DNA of 64,000 bases, from contig NZ_CP060717.1 in assembly GCF_014396585.1 (NCBI RefSeq), positions 682,001-746,000 of the forward strand, given 5' to 3'. How positions within the stretch are numbered: position 1 is the first letter of the stretch; every line of letters starts with the position of its first letter. This document shows positions 31,134-40,088 of the stretch, in pieces. Source of the DNA: Sphingomonas rhizophila (GTDB lineage Bacteria > Pseudomonadota > Alphaproteobacteria > Sphingomonadales > Sphingomonadaceae). Made by a program: the position numbers and the translations under genes. Below the pieces are notes generated by a model that made no database searches, was not told the origin of the DNA, and saw only the letters and a list, made by a program, of their open reading frames with translations.

Positions 31134-31820
31134 TTAGCGTTCGCGGTCCAGCGCTCCGTCGCTGATCGGCCGGCCATCGAGGTGACGGGCGAGCATGACG
31201 AAGAGCAGGATGATCAGCGGCACGAGGCCGATCGACAGGACGACCTTGGCGGTGGCCTGGCCGATGAGCAGCTGGCCGATCGGCCGGACGCCGTAGAAGC
31301 TTATCGTGATGAAGAGCAGCGTGTCGACGATCTGGCTCACCACCGAAGCTAAGGCGGCGCGGATCGCAACCAGCTTTCCGGGACGGCCGATGCGCGAAAA
31401 GATCAGCACGTTGAGCGTCACCGAAACGCCGTAGGCGATGACGCCGGCCGCCATCATCCGACCGCTCTGCCCCAGGATGATCGGGAAAGCTTCCTTCGCC
31501 GGCTCATACATTTCCGGATCGGTCGGAAGCTGGAGGACGATGAAGGTCAGCGCGATGGCGGTGATCAGCGGAACGAAGCCGAAGCGCACCAGCCGGTTGG
31601 CAGTGCCCTTGCCATAGACTTCGGCCACCGCGCTCGACAGGCCGACGAGCATGAGGAACGGGAAAATCCCCGCCTCGACGCTGATCGGGCCGATGGCGAC
31701 CTGCTTTGCGCCGAGAACGCCGGCGATGCAGGTCATGCCGCCATACAGGATCGACAGCAGGAAGAGACCGCGCGGAATGGTCAGCGTGGCAGGCGGTGGC
31801 GATGCGGAAGCGTCTGTCAT
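31134..31820 (-). CDS. yhhQ: queuosine precursor transporter (VUT/YhhQ family)
   Basis: From the ATG at 31820 the protein is 228 residues with six hydrophobic segments. Family features include FLMLVGLSSAVAEVYGKGTANRLV and a C-terminal ASVVSQIVDTLLFITISFYG, where the S-Q-xx-D-T-xx-F pattern is typical of YhhQ. It is thought to import queuine precursors (preQ0/preQ1) for tRNA modification. It converges on the racemase gene with a slight overlap if that gene's C-terminus is restored. Confidence 0.85.
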   Translation of the reverse strand: MTDASASPPPATLTIPRGLFLLSILYGGMTCIAGVLGAKQVAIGPISVEAGIFPFLMLVGLSSAVAEVYGKGTANRLVRFGFVPLITAIALTFIVLQLPTDPEMYEPAKEAFPIILGQSGRMMAAGVIAYGVSVTLNVLIFSRIGRPGKLVAIRAALASVVSQIVDTLLFITISFYGVRPIGQLLIGQATAKVVLSIGLVPLIILLFVMLARHLDGRPISDGALDRER

Positions 31821-31882
31821 GGCCGAAGGGGTAGCGGCTTTCGGGAAGCGGACAAGGCCTTTTGAGGCCCACAAACGACAAC

Positions 31883-31906
31883 GGCGCCGCCCCGAAGGAC
31901 GACGCC
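31883..31906 (-). terminator. terminator hairpin with UUCG tetraloop after the TonB receptor gene
   Basis: Minus-strand RNA GGCGUCGUCC-UUCG-GGGCGGCGCC forms a 10-bp stem (two G-U pairs) closed by the very stable C(UUCG)G loop, 25 bases after the receptor stop. The following sequence is only moderately U-rich. Confidence 0.65.
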
Positions 31907-31931
31907 GCTGCGTTGGCATTGATGCCAGGAC

Positions 31932-34577
31932 TTAGAAGCCGACGTTAACCGTCAGGCTCACTGTCCGCGGCGCACCGATCTGGACGTTCGGCGCAAAGCC
32001 GTACACGCCCGACGAGCTGACGCCCTGGTTCAGACCGCCGCCAAAGCCGCCGACGTAGGTTTCGTCGAACAGGTTGTAGACGTTGAGCTGAAGGTAGGTT
32101 TTGTCGAGCTGCTTGTCGAAGTGGCCCATGTTGAGGCGAGCATCGAGGTTGACCAGCCAGTAGGCCGGAGCCGCCGCCGAGAAGATCTGCACCGGATCGT
32201 CGGTGGTGACCGTCGTCGACAGGCCGTCGACGTCACCCGAGTAGACCGCCATGTTGGTGTCATAGATGTAGCGCTTGCCGGTCTTCTTGGCCGTGACGCC
32301 CAGGTCGACCGGGCCGAGCGAAACTACGCCCGAGCCACCGTAGGTGTACGTCGGCGAACCGGATTCGCGATTGCCCGCCGTGAACGCGCAGTTGCGCAGA
32401 CCGGTCGCATCCGCCGTGGCTTCGTCGCAATCGAAGTCCGCGCCGCCGCCGATCTGGATGTTGTCCTGGATCTTCGACTTGTTCCACGAACCGAATGCAT
32501 AAAGCGTCAGGATCTTGTTCGGCTGGTAGGCAACCGAACCGTCGATGCCCCACTTATTGACGCGGCCAAGGTTACGATAAACCGAACGGTCCAGTTCGGG
32601 GTCGTAGGCCGAAGCCAGACGATCCGTGAACTTGGTGTACCAGGTCGCCAACTGAGCCTGGATTTTCGAGCTGCGATAGCGGACGCCGCCGTCGAACGAG
32701 TCCGTCATTTCCGGGCGCGGCTTCGCATTATTGGTCGAAAGCGGGAAGTAGAACGCGTTGTAGAGGTTGTCCGTGCTCGGCACCGACAGGCCCTTGGCAT
32801 AGTTGGCGAACGCCGAGATGCGGGGCGTGAAGTCATACACCACGCCGACGTTCGGCAGGAACTTGCTGTACTTCAGCACGCGCTTGCCTGGCAGCGCGTA
32901 GCCGCCGGTCGGGAGGCCCGTGGTCGGGCTGATGACGTAGGGGTTGTACTGCTGGACGAGCGCGTCGATCGCAATGTCACCGCCACTGCATTCCACGTTG
33001 CCGTCGGCCGACGAAGCGAAGCAGTTGTTTTCAAGATCGCGCTTGAAGAAGGGCAGGCGGGCGCCGGCATTGACGGTCAGCGGACCGAACTCACCGCGAT
33101 ATTCACCCGCGACCTGGTTCAGGATCGCGTACGACTGGCGGTCGCGCTTCTGAAGGGCCACGCCGTTCGCGCCCTCCAGCGGGTTATTGACCGGGAAGAC
33201 GTCCAACGGCTCGCCATCGCGATCGATAAGGCCAACCTGTCCGGTCTGACGGTGGTTTGAATAGTCGTGCGTGAAGGTCGCGCGAACTGTGTGATTGTCG
33301 TTGATGTCGTAACGCAGGCCCGCGATAACCGCATAACGGCGCGTGCGGGTCTGGCTCGGCGCCAGCACGGTCACGCTGTCGAGCGTATCGCCGTCACCGT
33401 TGAGGTCAACACCATCGAAGTAGGGGGCGCCGCCGAAATAGCCGGGGATGCAGACCACCGTGGCACTTTCCACAGTCGTCGAGCAGTTCGAACGACCGCC
33501 GGCTGGATTGATGTCATAGCCATACTCACGTGCGGGCCGGCTCGAGCTCGTCGTGCCGCCGCCATTGGCCTTGGTATATTGGTAGCTCGGGTCCACCGTC
33601 AGGACCAAGCCCGGCGCCAGGGTGAAGCGCGAGTTGGCGCGGATGTTGACGCTGTTCGACGGGTTGTAACGGCGATCGAACTGCGTTCCGCACGAGTTGT
33701 TGGTGTCGGCAACGCCGGCCTGCGGCTCGTCCGTGGTGCAGGGATAACCGGAGATGACGTACTCGCGCTCGTCCTTCGTGGTCGGAAAGTTCTGATCAAG
33801 CGCCAGCGAGCCGAAGAAGTTGTTGCGATCCTGATTGTAGCGACCAGCAACGGAAACGAAGTCGCCGGCGCTGCCGATCGGCTGATAGACCTTCGCATTG
33901 TATTGCTGGCGGTCGAGCTTGCCGTAGTTGTTGAAGGGATTGTCGTACTTCGACGTGCTGGCCGAAACGAACGCGCGGGTGCCCCACGGCGTGAATTCAC
34001 CGGTGTCGAAAAGGCCGAAGTAACGGCGATAGTCGTACTGGCCGACCGACGCGCTGAACCGCCCGCCCATTACCTTGGCCGGGTTACGGGTGCGCTGGTT
34101 GATCGTGCCGCCTACCGCCGACGCGGTCGGCGAGTCGACGTCGGTCGAGCCGAGGTTGACGTTGACCTGCTCGATCAGTTCCGGGTCGATCGAGAAGTTC
34201 GAATAGATGCTGTAGTTGCCGCTGTCGTTCAGCTGGATGCCGTCGAGCGTGTAGCTGACGCGGGTCGAATCAAAGCCGCGAACGGTGAGCGTGCCGCCGG
34301 CGTTGCCGTAAGCGTCGTTGTTCTGGAAGCTGACGCCCGGAACGACGTTGATCGTGTCGAGGACGGTCTGGCCGGGGCCATTGCGTGAAATCAGTTCCTG
34401 CGTGACGACGGCCTTGGCCTTGGACGTGTCAGGCGACTGGATGCCGCCGACGTCCTGCGTGCGCGTGCCGGTGACGACCACGGTTTCCTTCTCGAAGTCG
34501 ACTGAACCGGTCGACTGGGCGAACGCTGCGGTCGGCGCGACGAAGGCGGCCGAGCAAAGAAGAATGACTTTTTTCAC
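31932..34577 (-). CDS. TonB-dependent outer-membrane receptor
   Basis: About 881 residues from the GTG at 34577, which has GAGGG upstream. A signal peptide (KKVILLCSAAFVAPTAAFAQ) precedes a TonB box-like ETVVVTGTRTQ. A plug domain (TVLDTINVVPGVSF, GGTLTVRGFDSTRVSYTLDG, ASAVGGTINQRTRNPAK) and a long beta-barrel follow, ending VSLTVNVGF with the terminal Phe. Several cysteines in the barrel loops (ENNCFASSADGNVECSGG) suggest disulfides. The substrate is not evident; neighbours do not help. Confidence 0.9.
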   Translation of the reverse strand: MKKVILLCSAAFVAPTAAFAQSTGSVDFEKETVVVTGTRTQDVGGIQSPDTSKAKAVVTQELISRNGPGQTVLDTINVVPGVSFQNNDAYGNAGGTLTVRGFDSTRVSYTLDGIQLNDSGNYSIYSNFSIDPELIEQVNVNLGSTDVDSPTASAVGGTINQRTRNPAKVMGGRFSASVGQYDYRRYFGLFDTGEFTPWGTRAFVSASTSKYDNPFNNYGKLDRQQYNAKVYQPIGSAGDFVSVAGRYNQDRNNFFGSLALDQNFPTTKDEREYVISGYPCTTDEPQAGVADTNNSCGTQFDRRYNPSNSVNIRANSRFTLAPGLVLTVDPSYQYTKANGGGTTSSSRPAREYGYDINPAGGRSNCSTTVESATVVCIPGYFGGAPYFDGVDLNGDGDTLDSVTVLAPSQTRTRRYAVIAGLRYDINDNHTVRATFTHDYSNHRQTGQVGLIDRDGEPLDVFPVNNPLEGANGVALQKRDRQSYAILNQVAGEYRGEFGPLTVNAGARLPFFKRDLENNCFASSADGNVECSGGDIAIDALVQQYNPYVISPTTGLPTGGYALPGKRVLKYSKFLPNVGVVYDFTPRISAFANYAKGLSVPSTDNLYNAFYFPLSTNNAKPRPEMTDSFDGGVRYRSSKIQAQLATWYTKFTDRLASAYDPELDRSVYRNLGRVNKWGIDGSVAYQPNKILTLYAFGSWNKSKIQDNIQIGGGADFDCDEATADATGLRNCAFTAGNRESGSPTYTYGGSGVVSLGPVDLGVTAKKTGKRYIYDTNMAVYSGDVDGLSTTVTTDDPVQIFSAAAPAYWLVNLDARLNMGHFDKQLDKTYLQLNVYNLFDETYVGGFGGGLNQGVSSSGVYGFAPNVQIGAPRTVSLTVNVGF

Positions 34578-34942
34578 GTGAAGACCCTCAAACAAGATGG
34601 ATTCCGGAAAGCGGAACAGGTTGATCGGTTAGGCTGAAGGACTGGCGCACCCCTCGGCGGCCACTCCCAAATGATCTCAGGTTGGATTTCCCCTAGGTCC
34701 GCCACCCCGCGACGACGGGCCTAAACCCCAGTAATGTGACAGCTTTAAGTCGAGCCGCGCGAGCGAATCGGCTTACACGGGCGTCAATAGCCAAATTTGC
34801 CGTTTTCGCCACCGGACCGAAGGCCATTCGTCCCCGACTGTGACATGAATCACACGGTTGCGGGGGCGGATTTGACGGTCGCGAAGCAGGCCGCTACCGC
34901 GCCGCCACTTTTCGTTCAATCCAAGGACTTCAAGCACTTCGC
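34578..34942. other. intergenic region between the TonB receptor and adenosine kinase genes
   Basis: About 365 bases between two divergent genes, so promoters for both are expected. I see no hairpin, dyad or RNA gene that I can support. Confidence 0.4.
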
Positions 34943-35929
34943 ATGGCCGACGCCGTCTTCGATATCGTGGCCATGGGGGACGCCATCGTCGACGTCATCG
35001 CGACGTGCGACGAGCAATTCCTGATCGATCACGACCTGCCCAAAGGGTCGATGCAGCTGCTGACGCCGGATCATGCCGAGCGGCTGTACGCGGCGATGGG
35101 CGGTGCGCGCGAAACGAGCGGCGGATCGGCCGCCAATTCGATGGCCGGGGTCGCCGCGATGGGCGGCAGGTCGGCGTTCATCGGGCAAGTCGCCGACGAC
35201 CAGCTCGGCGCGATCTTCACCCATGACATGCGCGCGCTCGGCGTCCACTTCGATACCGCGCCATTGGCCGACGGACTGCCGACCGGCCGCTGCCTGATCC
35301 TCGTTACCCCCGACGCCCAGCGGACGATGAACACATCGCCCGGCGCGAGCCATGAACTCAGTGAGCAGCGGATTGACGAGGAACTGATCGCCGCATCCTC
35401 GATCCTCTACCTCGAAGGCTATCTGTTCGGGCCCGCCAAGCCGCGCGCGGCGATGATGCGGGCGATCGAGATTGCGCACCGGTCGGGGCGCAAGGTTGCC
35501 TTCACCCTGTCGGAAAGCGTGTGCATCGCCGAGCGTCGCGAAGGTTTCGGCAAAATGGTCGATGCCGGCGGCGTCGACCTGCTGTTCGCCAACGAGGACG
35601 AGGCGCTGCAGCTGACCGGACGAGGCGATCTCGACGCGGCGCTCGCAGAGCTATCGGCCAAGGTGCCGACGCTGGTCATCACCCGCGGGCCGGCCGGCGC
35701 GCTGGCCGTGCAGGGCGGGGAGACGGTGCGAATTCCTGCCATGCCGGTGCCCCGCGTGGTCGATACGACTGGTGCCGGCGACCTGTTCGCGGCGGGCTAC
35801 CTCGTCGCCCACTGCAAGGGCGCACCGATCGCGAAATGCCTTTCGACCGGCGCGATCGCGGCCGCCGAGGTCATCAGCCATTTCGGCGCCCGTCCCGAGG
35901 CCGACCTCAAAGAATGGATCGACCTGTGA
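34943..35929 (+). CDS. adenosine kinase-like PfkB-family sugar/nucleoside kinase
   Basis: A 328-residue ribokinase-fold enzyme: MGDAIVDVIATCDE at the N-terminus, GGSAANSMAGVAAMGG in the substrate lid region near residue 60, and the second PfkB signature VDTTGAGDLFAAGYL near residue 272, with the catalytic Asp. The short sequence MNTSPGASHEL is common in bacterial adenosine kinases. It would phosphorylate adenosine to AMP. Its stop overlaps the start of the LOG gene, matching a purine-salvage role. Confidence 0.87.
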   Translation: MADAVFDIVAMGDAIVDVIATCDEQFLIDHDLPKGSMQLLTPDHAERLYAAMGGARETSGGSAANSMAGVAAMGGRSAFIGQVADDQLGAIFTHDMRALGVHFDTAPLADGLPTGRCLILVTPDAQRTMNTSPGASHELSEQRIDEELIAASSILYLEGYLFGPAKPRAAMMRAIEIAHRSGRKVAFTLSESVCIAERREGFGKMVDAGGVDLLFANEDEALQLTGRGDLDAALAELSAKVPTLVITRGPAGALAVQGGETVRIPAMPVPRVVDTTGAGDLFAAGYLVAHCKGAPIAKCLSTGAIAAAEVISHFGARPEADLKEWIDL

Positions 35930-36501
35930 GCATCGGCCGCCTCGCCGTCTATTGCGGATCCGCGCCGGGCAACGATCCGGCCTTCGCGGACGCGGCACGG
36001 GTGCTGGGCCGGACGATGGCCGAACGCGGCATCGACCTTGTGTACGGCGGCGGCAAGCTCGGCCTGATGGGGATCGTCGCCGACACGGTGCTCGACGCCG
36101 GCGGCAAGGTGTTCGGGGTCATTCCCGAAGCGCTGGTGGCGCACGAGGTCGCGCACCTCGGCTGCACCGAGTTGTACACCGTCGCCAACATGCATGAGCG
36201 CAAGGCGCGCATGACCGAGCTGACCGACGGTTTCGTCGCGCTGCCGGGTGGGATCGGCACGTTGGACGAGTTGTTCGAGGCGTGGACGTGGAACGCGCTT
36301 GGCTATCATTCGAAGCCGCTGTGCCTGCTCAATGTCCACGGCTTCTGGGACGATCTGATCGAGTTCATGGACCATGTGTCGGAATCAGGTTTCCTTTCCG
36401 CGGCACGGCGTGCGCAACTGCTCAGTGCGACGAGCGCCGAGGAAGCCATCAAATTGCTGGACGAAGCCGCGACCGACGCGCCACAAGGCATGGTCTGGTA
36501 A
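35926..36501 (+). CDS. LOG-family nucleoside monophosphate phosphoribohydrolase
   Basis: 191 residues from the GTG at 35926, overlapping the kinase stop. The Rossmann-like fold shows VYCGSAPGNDPAFAD, GGGKLGLMGIVAD and the catalytic PGGIGTLDELFE of the LOG (TIGR00730) family. These enzymes release the base from AMP or cytokinin monophosphates. With the neighbouring adenosine kinase this supports adenosine-to-adenine interconversion; plant-hormone-type cytokinin activation is possible but not shown. Confidence 0.88.
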   Translation: MSIGRLAVYCGSAPGNDPAFADAARVLGRTMAERGIDLVYGGGKLGLMGIVADTVLDAGGKVFGVIPEALVAHEVAHLGCTELYTVANMHERKARMTELTDGFVALPGGIGTLDELFEAWTWNALGYHSKPLCLLNVHGFWDDLIEFMDHVSESGFLSAARRAQLLSATSAEEAIKLLDEAATDAPQGMVW

Positions 36502-36528
36502 GCGCCATTCGGGGGAGCGCGTAAATCA

Positions 36529-37796
36529 ATGAATCCTTTGTTCGGTATCCTCGGGATCGTCGCGATCCTGGCCGTCGCTTTCCTCCTGTCGACCAACCGC
36601 AAGGCGATCCGCCGAGGGTCGTCGGCGCCGCTTTCGCGCTGCAGGCGCTGATCGCCTGGCTGGTGCTGTGGACGCCATGGGGGCGCGAGGGGATCCAGGG
36701 CCTGTCGAACGGCGTCGCGGCGCTGCTCGGTTACGCCACCAAGGGAACCGAGTTCCTGTTCGGACCCTCGGCGAGCAATCCGCTGGCCAACACCTTCGCG
36801 CTGGCGGCGCTGCCGGTAATCATCTTCTTCGCGTCGATCGTGTCGATCCTCTACTACCTGGGCATCATGCAGCGCATCGTCCGCTGGGTGGGCGGGGCGA
36901 TCGGCTGGGTGACCGGCATCAGCCGCGTCGAATCGCTGAGCGCGGCGGCCAACATCTTCGTCGGCCAGTCGGAATCGCCGCTGGTGATTCGCCCCTACCT
37001 CGCGGCACTGTCGCCGGCGCAACTGTTCACCGTCATGACGGTGGGCATGGCGGGTGTCGCCGGCACGATCCTCGCCGCTTATGCCAGCCTGCTCGGCGCG
37101 TCATACTTGCCGTACCTGCTGGCGGCCGCGTTCATGTCCGCGCCGGGCGGCATCCTGATGGCCAAGATGATGATGCCCGACGACATCGCCGGGCCTGACC
37201 AGCTTCCCCTCGAAGGCGGAAGCGCCGAGGACCAGGTCGACATCGCCGAGACGTTCGAGGAGGGCGAGCGCCCCGCCAACATTATCATGGCCGCCGCGCA
37301 GGGTGCGCAGACCGGCGTCAAGCTGGCGGTGGCGGTCGGGGCCATGGTGCTGGCGTTCGTTGCGCTGGTGGCGCTGGCCAACGGCCTGCTCGGCACCGTC
37401 GGCGGCTGGTTCGGACGGCCGGACCTTAGTTTCCAGATGCTCGTCGGCCTGGTGTTCCAGCCGATCATGTACCTGATTGGCGTTCCGTGGAGCGAAGCCG
37501 GAACAGCCGGCGGCCTGTTCGGGACGAAGATCGTCCTCAACGAATTTGTCGCCTTCATCGACCTCGGCAATGCGCAGGGCGTCGCCGCGGGCCTGAGCGA
37601 CCGGAGCCGGGCGATCGTCACCTTCGCGCTGTGCGGTTTCGCCAACTTCTCGTCGATTGCCATCCAGATGGCGGTGACCGGCGGGCTGGCGCCCAACCAG
37701 CGGCCGATGATCGCCAAGCTGGGCATCCGCGCGCTGATCGCGGGCAGCCTCGCCAACCTGATGAGCGCGGCGCTCGCGGGGTTGATGATTCCCTGA
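36529..37796 (+). pseudogene. nupC: concentrative nucleoside transporter (NupC/CNT), interrupted by a one-base frameshift
   Basis: Translation from the ATG at 36529 gives MNPLFGILGIVAILAVAFLLSTNRKAI, then loses frame near 36611. One more C restores RPRVVGAAFALQALIAWLVLWTPWG and the long frame to 37796. CNT hallmarks: FALAALPVIIFFASIVSILYYLG, SAAANIFVGQSESPLVIRPYL and a C-terminal GTKIVLNEFVAFIDLG. It is a sodium- or proton-coupled nucleoside importer. All domains are intact, so the break is probably an error. A start at an internal codon such as 36663 would lack the first helix. Confidence 0.85.
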
Positions 37797-37853
37797 TTTT
37801 CGTTTGATCGCCGTCAATTGCCCGCGCTTTGCGGGAGGAGTAAAGGCGCGTCC

Positions 37854-38804
37854 ATGACCGACGTAATCACCAGTGACACCATCGCTTCCGTCTCGCTCAA
37901 CGACGCGGATCGCGATCCTGACGGCTTCGCGCGAGAGCTTGGCGAGAGCTTCGTCGACTATGGCTTCGCGATCGTCCGCGATCATGGCATTCCGCAGGAA
38001 CTGATCGACCGCGCCGAGGCAAAGGCGAAGGAATATTTCGCGCTGCCGGACGCGGTGAAGCAGCAATATGTCATTCCCGGCGGCGGCGGTGCGCGTGGCC
38101 ATACGCCGTTCGGGATCGAAACCGCCAAGGGCGCAAAGGCGCACGACCTTAAAGAGTTCTGGCATGTCGGGCGCGAGCTTCCCGCCGGTCACCCGTTCCG
38201 CAACGTGATGGCCGACAATGTCTGGCCGTCGGAAGTGCCGGGATTCAAGGAAACATTCCTGGAACTCTACGACACCTTCGACCGCACCGGCGTGAAGGTA
38301 TTGCGCGCCATCGCCCGCTTCCTGAAGGTCGACGAGGACTATTTCACCGATACCGTCCGCGACGGCAATTCGGTGATGCGGATGCTGCACTATCCGCCGC
38401 AGACCGAAGCCACCGGCGAACATATTCGCGCGGGCGCGCATGAGGACATCAACACGATCACGCTGCTGCTTGGTGCGGAAGAAGCGGGGCTGGAATTGAA
38501 TACCAAGGACGGGCGCTGGATCCCGGTCAGCCCGAAGAAGGGTGAATTGGTCATCAACATCGGCGACATGCTGCAGCGGCTGACCAATGGCCGGCTGCGC
38601 TCGACGTCGCACCGGGTGGTCAACCCGACGCCGGACCGAGCGTCGAAGGCGCGATACTCCATGCCGTTCTTCCTGCATTTCCGGCCTGACTTCATGATCG
38701 AGGCGCTGCCTGGAACGGTGCCGGAAGGCGAAGAGCCGAAATGGCCGCCGATCAGCAGCCACGATTACCTTCAGGAGCGGCTTCGGGAGATCAAGCTCAA
38801 GTAG
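37854..38804 (+). CDS. isopenicillin N synthase-like 2-oxoglutarate/Fe(II) dioxygenase
   Basis: A 316-residue protein with the DIOX_N region at 20-130 (YGFAIVRDHGIPQELIDRAE) and a double-stranded beta-helix core with the iron ligands HEDINTITLLLG (HxD, near residue 200) and the distal His in LRSTSHRVVNP, followed by RYSMPFFLHFRPD. It oxidises an unknown small molecule; the family includes antibiotic and ethylene-forming enzymes as well as many of unknown role. No biosynthetic neighbours are present. Confidence 0.82.
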   Translation: MTDVITSDTIASVSLNDADRDPDGFARELGESFVDYGFAIVRDHGIPQELIDRAEAKAKEYFALPDAVKQQYVIPGGGGARGHTPFGIETAKGAKAHDLKEFWHVGRELPAGHPFRNVMADNVWPSEVPGFKETFLELYDTFDRTGVKVLRAIARFLKVDEDYFTDTVRDGNSVMRMLHYPPQTEATGEHIRAGAHEDINTITLLLGAEEAGLELNTKDGRWIPVSPKKGELVINIGDMLQRLTNGRLRSTSHRVVNPTPDRASKARYSMPFFLHFRPDFMIEALPGTVPEGEEPKWPPISSHDYLQERLREIKLK

Positions 38805-38980
38805 GCGGGTCGACTGGCAAGCGGCTCCGACGAAGCGTTACGGGCCGAAAACCGCCATTTCCGCTCGCCTTCGCGACCGGATGCGTTGTTGTTTTAGGTT
38901 CATGCAACACCCGCGCTTGCCCATCCGTTCTTTCTTGCACTGGGCCCCGCGTATCCGGGCCGGCTGTAAGGAGTATCGTG

Positions 38981-39505
38981 ATGAACCGCCTCATACTTGC
39001 CACCGCCGCTTTTGCTGCCGCGACCCCGGTCGCCATGGCCGCTCCGGCGGCCGCGCAGTCCAACTACCAGCGCGAGCTTCGCGAATGTAATCGCGAGCTT
39101 CGTCGGGCCGACAGCCGCGCCGACTATCGACAGGAACTGCGCGAATGCCGCCGCGAACTTCGCCGGGCGCAGGCCCGCGATTGGCGCCAGTACAACCGCT
39201 ACGACTACAACCGGTACGAGCCGGGCTATAATCGCTACTATGCGGACCGTTACTATCGTGACGGACGTTATTACGCCGACCGCCGCCTGACCCGCTACGA
39301 CCGGATTTATCGTGGTCAGAACGGCCAGTATTATTGCCGTCGCAGCGACGGGACGACCGGTCTGATCATCGGTGCCGGTGTCGGGGCGCTGCTCGGGAAC
39401 CAGCTCAACCTGGGTGGTTCGGCCACGGTGCGCACGATCATCGGTGGCGCCGGCGGCGCACTGATCGGCCGGGCAATCGACCGCGGCAATGTCCGCTGCA
39501 ACTAA
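38981..39505 (+). CDS. exported glycine-zipper 2TM domain protein
   Basis: From the ATG at 38981 the product is 174 residues. A Sec signal (APAAAQ) is followed by an Arg/Glu-rich duplicated segment (YQRELRECNRELRRA and YRQELRECRRELRRA). A Tyr/Arg-rich region comes next, and the glycine-zipper pair GLIIGAGVGALLGNQL and IIGGAGGALIGRAI closes the protein. Such proteins are usually outer-membrane-associated structural or stress proteins. It is followed by a very strong terminator. Confidence 0.72.
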   Translation: MNRLILATAAFAAATPVAMAAPAAAQSNYQRELRECNRELRRADSRADYRQELRECRRELRRAQARDWRQYNRYDYNRYEPGYNRYYADRYYRDGRYYADRRLTRYDRIYRGQNGQYYCRRSDGTTGLIIGAGVGALLGNQLNLGGSATVRTIIGGAGGALIGRAIDRGNVRCN

Positions 39506-39526
39506 GCGCGTAACTTGCGAGTAAGG

Positions 39527-39555
39527 ATGGGCCGGCGTTCGCGCCGGCCCATTTT
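39527..39555 (+). terminator. strong rho-independent terminator
   Basis: An 11-bp perfect stem (ATGGGCCGGCG and its complement) with a TTCG loop ends in a TTTT run, 22 bases after the glycine-zipper gene stop. The convergent cytidine deaminase gene ends at 39556, so the hairpin may serve both. Confidence 0.85.
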
Positions 39556-39999
39556 CTATCCGGCGTCGGCGAGGTTGGCCGGGCCAAAGCCGTGGGGGAT
39601 CAGGGTCGACAGGCGAAGTCGCTCGACCGATTCTCCATCCCCCGAGGCGCAAATGATCTCGAGGTCGCGGCCGCCAAGATGCGAAGCCTCGAGCAGCGCT
39701 TGGCGACAGCCGCCGCAGGGGGTGACGCTGGCAATACCGGTGAGTTCGATCCCCGAACCGTCACCGCCGGCCACGGCGATCCGCGCGACCTTGTCGAGCC
39801 CGAAAGCGTGCTGGGCGGCCGTCAACGCGCTCTGTTCGGCGCAGATGCCAAGGCGATAACAGGCATTTTCCATGTTGGCCCCGGTGACGATGTCGCCGTC
39901 GATGCTTTCGATCGCGCAACCGACGGAGAAGCGGGAGTAGGGCGCGTAGGCCTTGAGCGCGGCGGTGCGGGCGAGGGCGATGAGTTGTTCGTCGGTCAT
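39556..39999 (-). CDS. cdd: cytidine deaminase
   Basis: A 147-residue homotetrameric-type deaminase. Zinc and catalytic residues are in GICAEQSAL (Cys53, catalytic Glu55) and TPCGGCRQ (Cys95, Cys98). The N-terminal YAPYSRFSVGCAIES is the usual substrate-loop region. It converts cytidine and deoxycytidine to uridines for pyrimidine salvage. It is divergent from the 5'-nucleotidase gene, 90 bases apart. Confidence 0.93.
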   Translation of the reverse strand: MTDEQLIALARTAALKAYAPYSRFSVGCAIESIDGDIVTGANMENACYRLGICAEQSALTAAQHAFGLDKVARIAVAGGDGSGIELTGIASVTPCGGCRQALLEASHLGGRDLEIICASGDGESVERLRLSTLIPHGFGPANLADAG

Positions 40000-40088
40000 G
40001 CCGGCGTCCTAGACTGGATCGCGGGCGCTTGTCGAAGCGCGATTGGCCGTCGTATCGCGCGGTCGCAGTCCCGTAGCTGGAGCCATCG

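Noticed and set aside
37101-38762. 553-residue minus-strand frame over the CNT transporter and the dioxygenase
   Set aside because: Spans two recognised plus-strand genes and the gap between them; a shadow frame.
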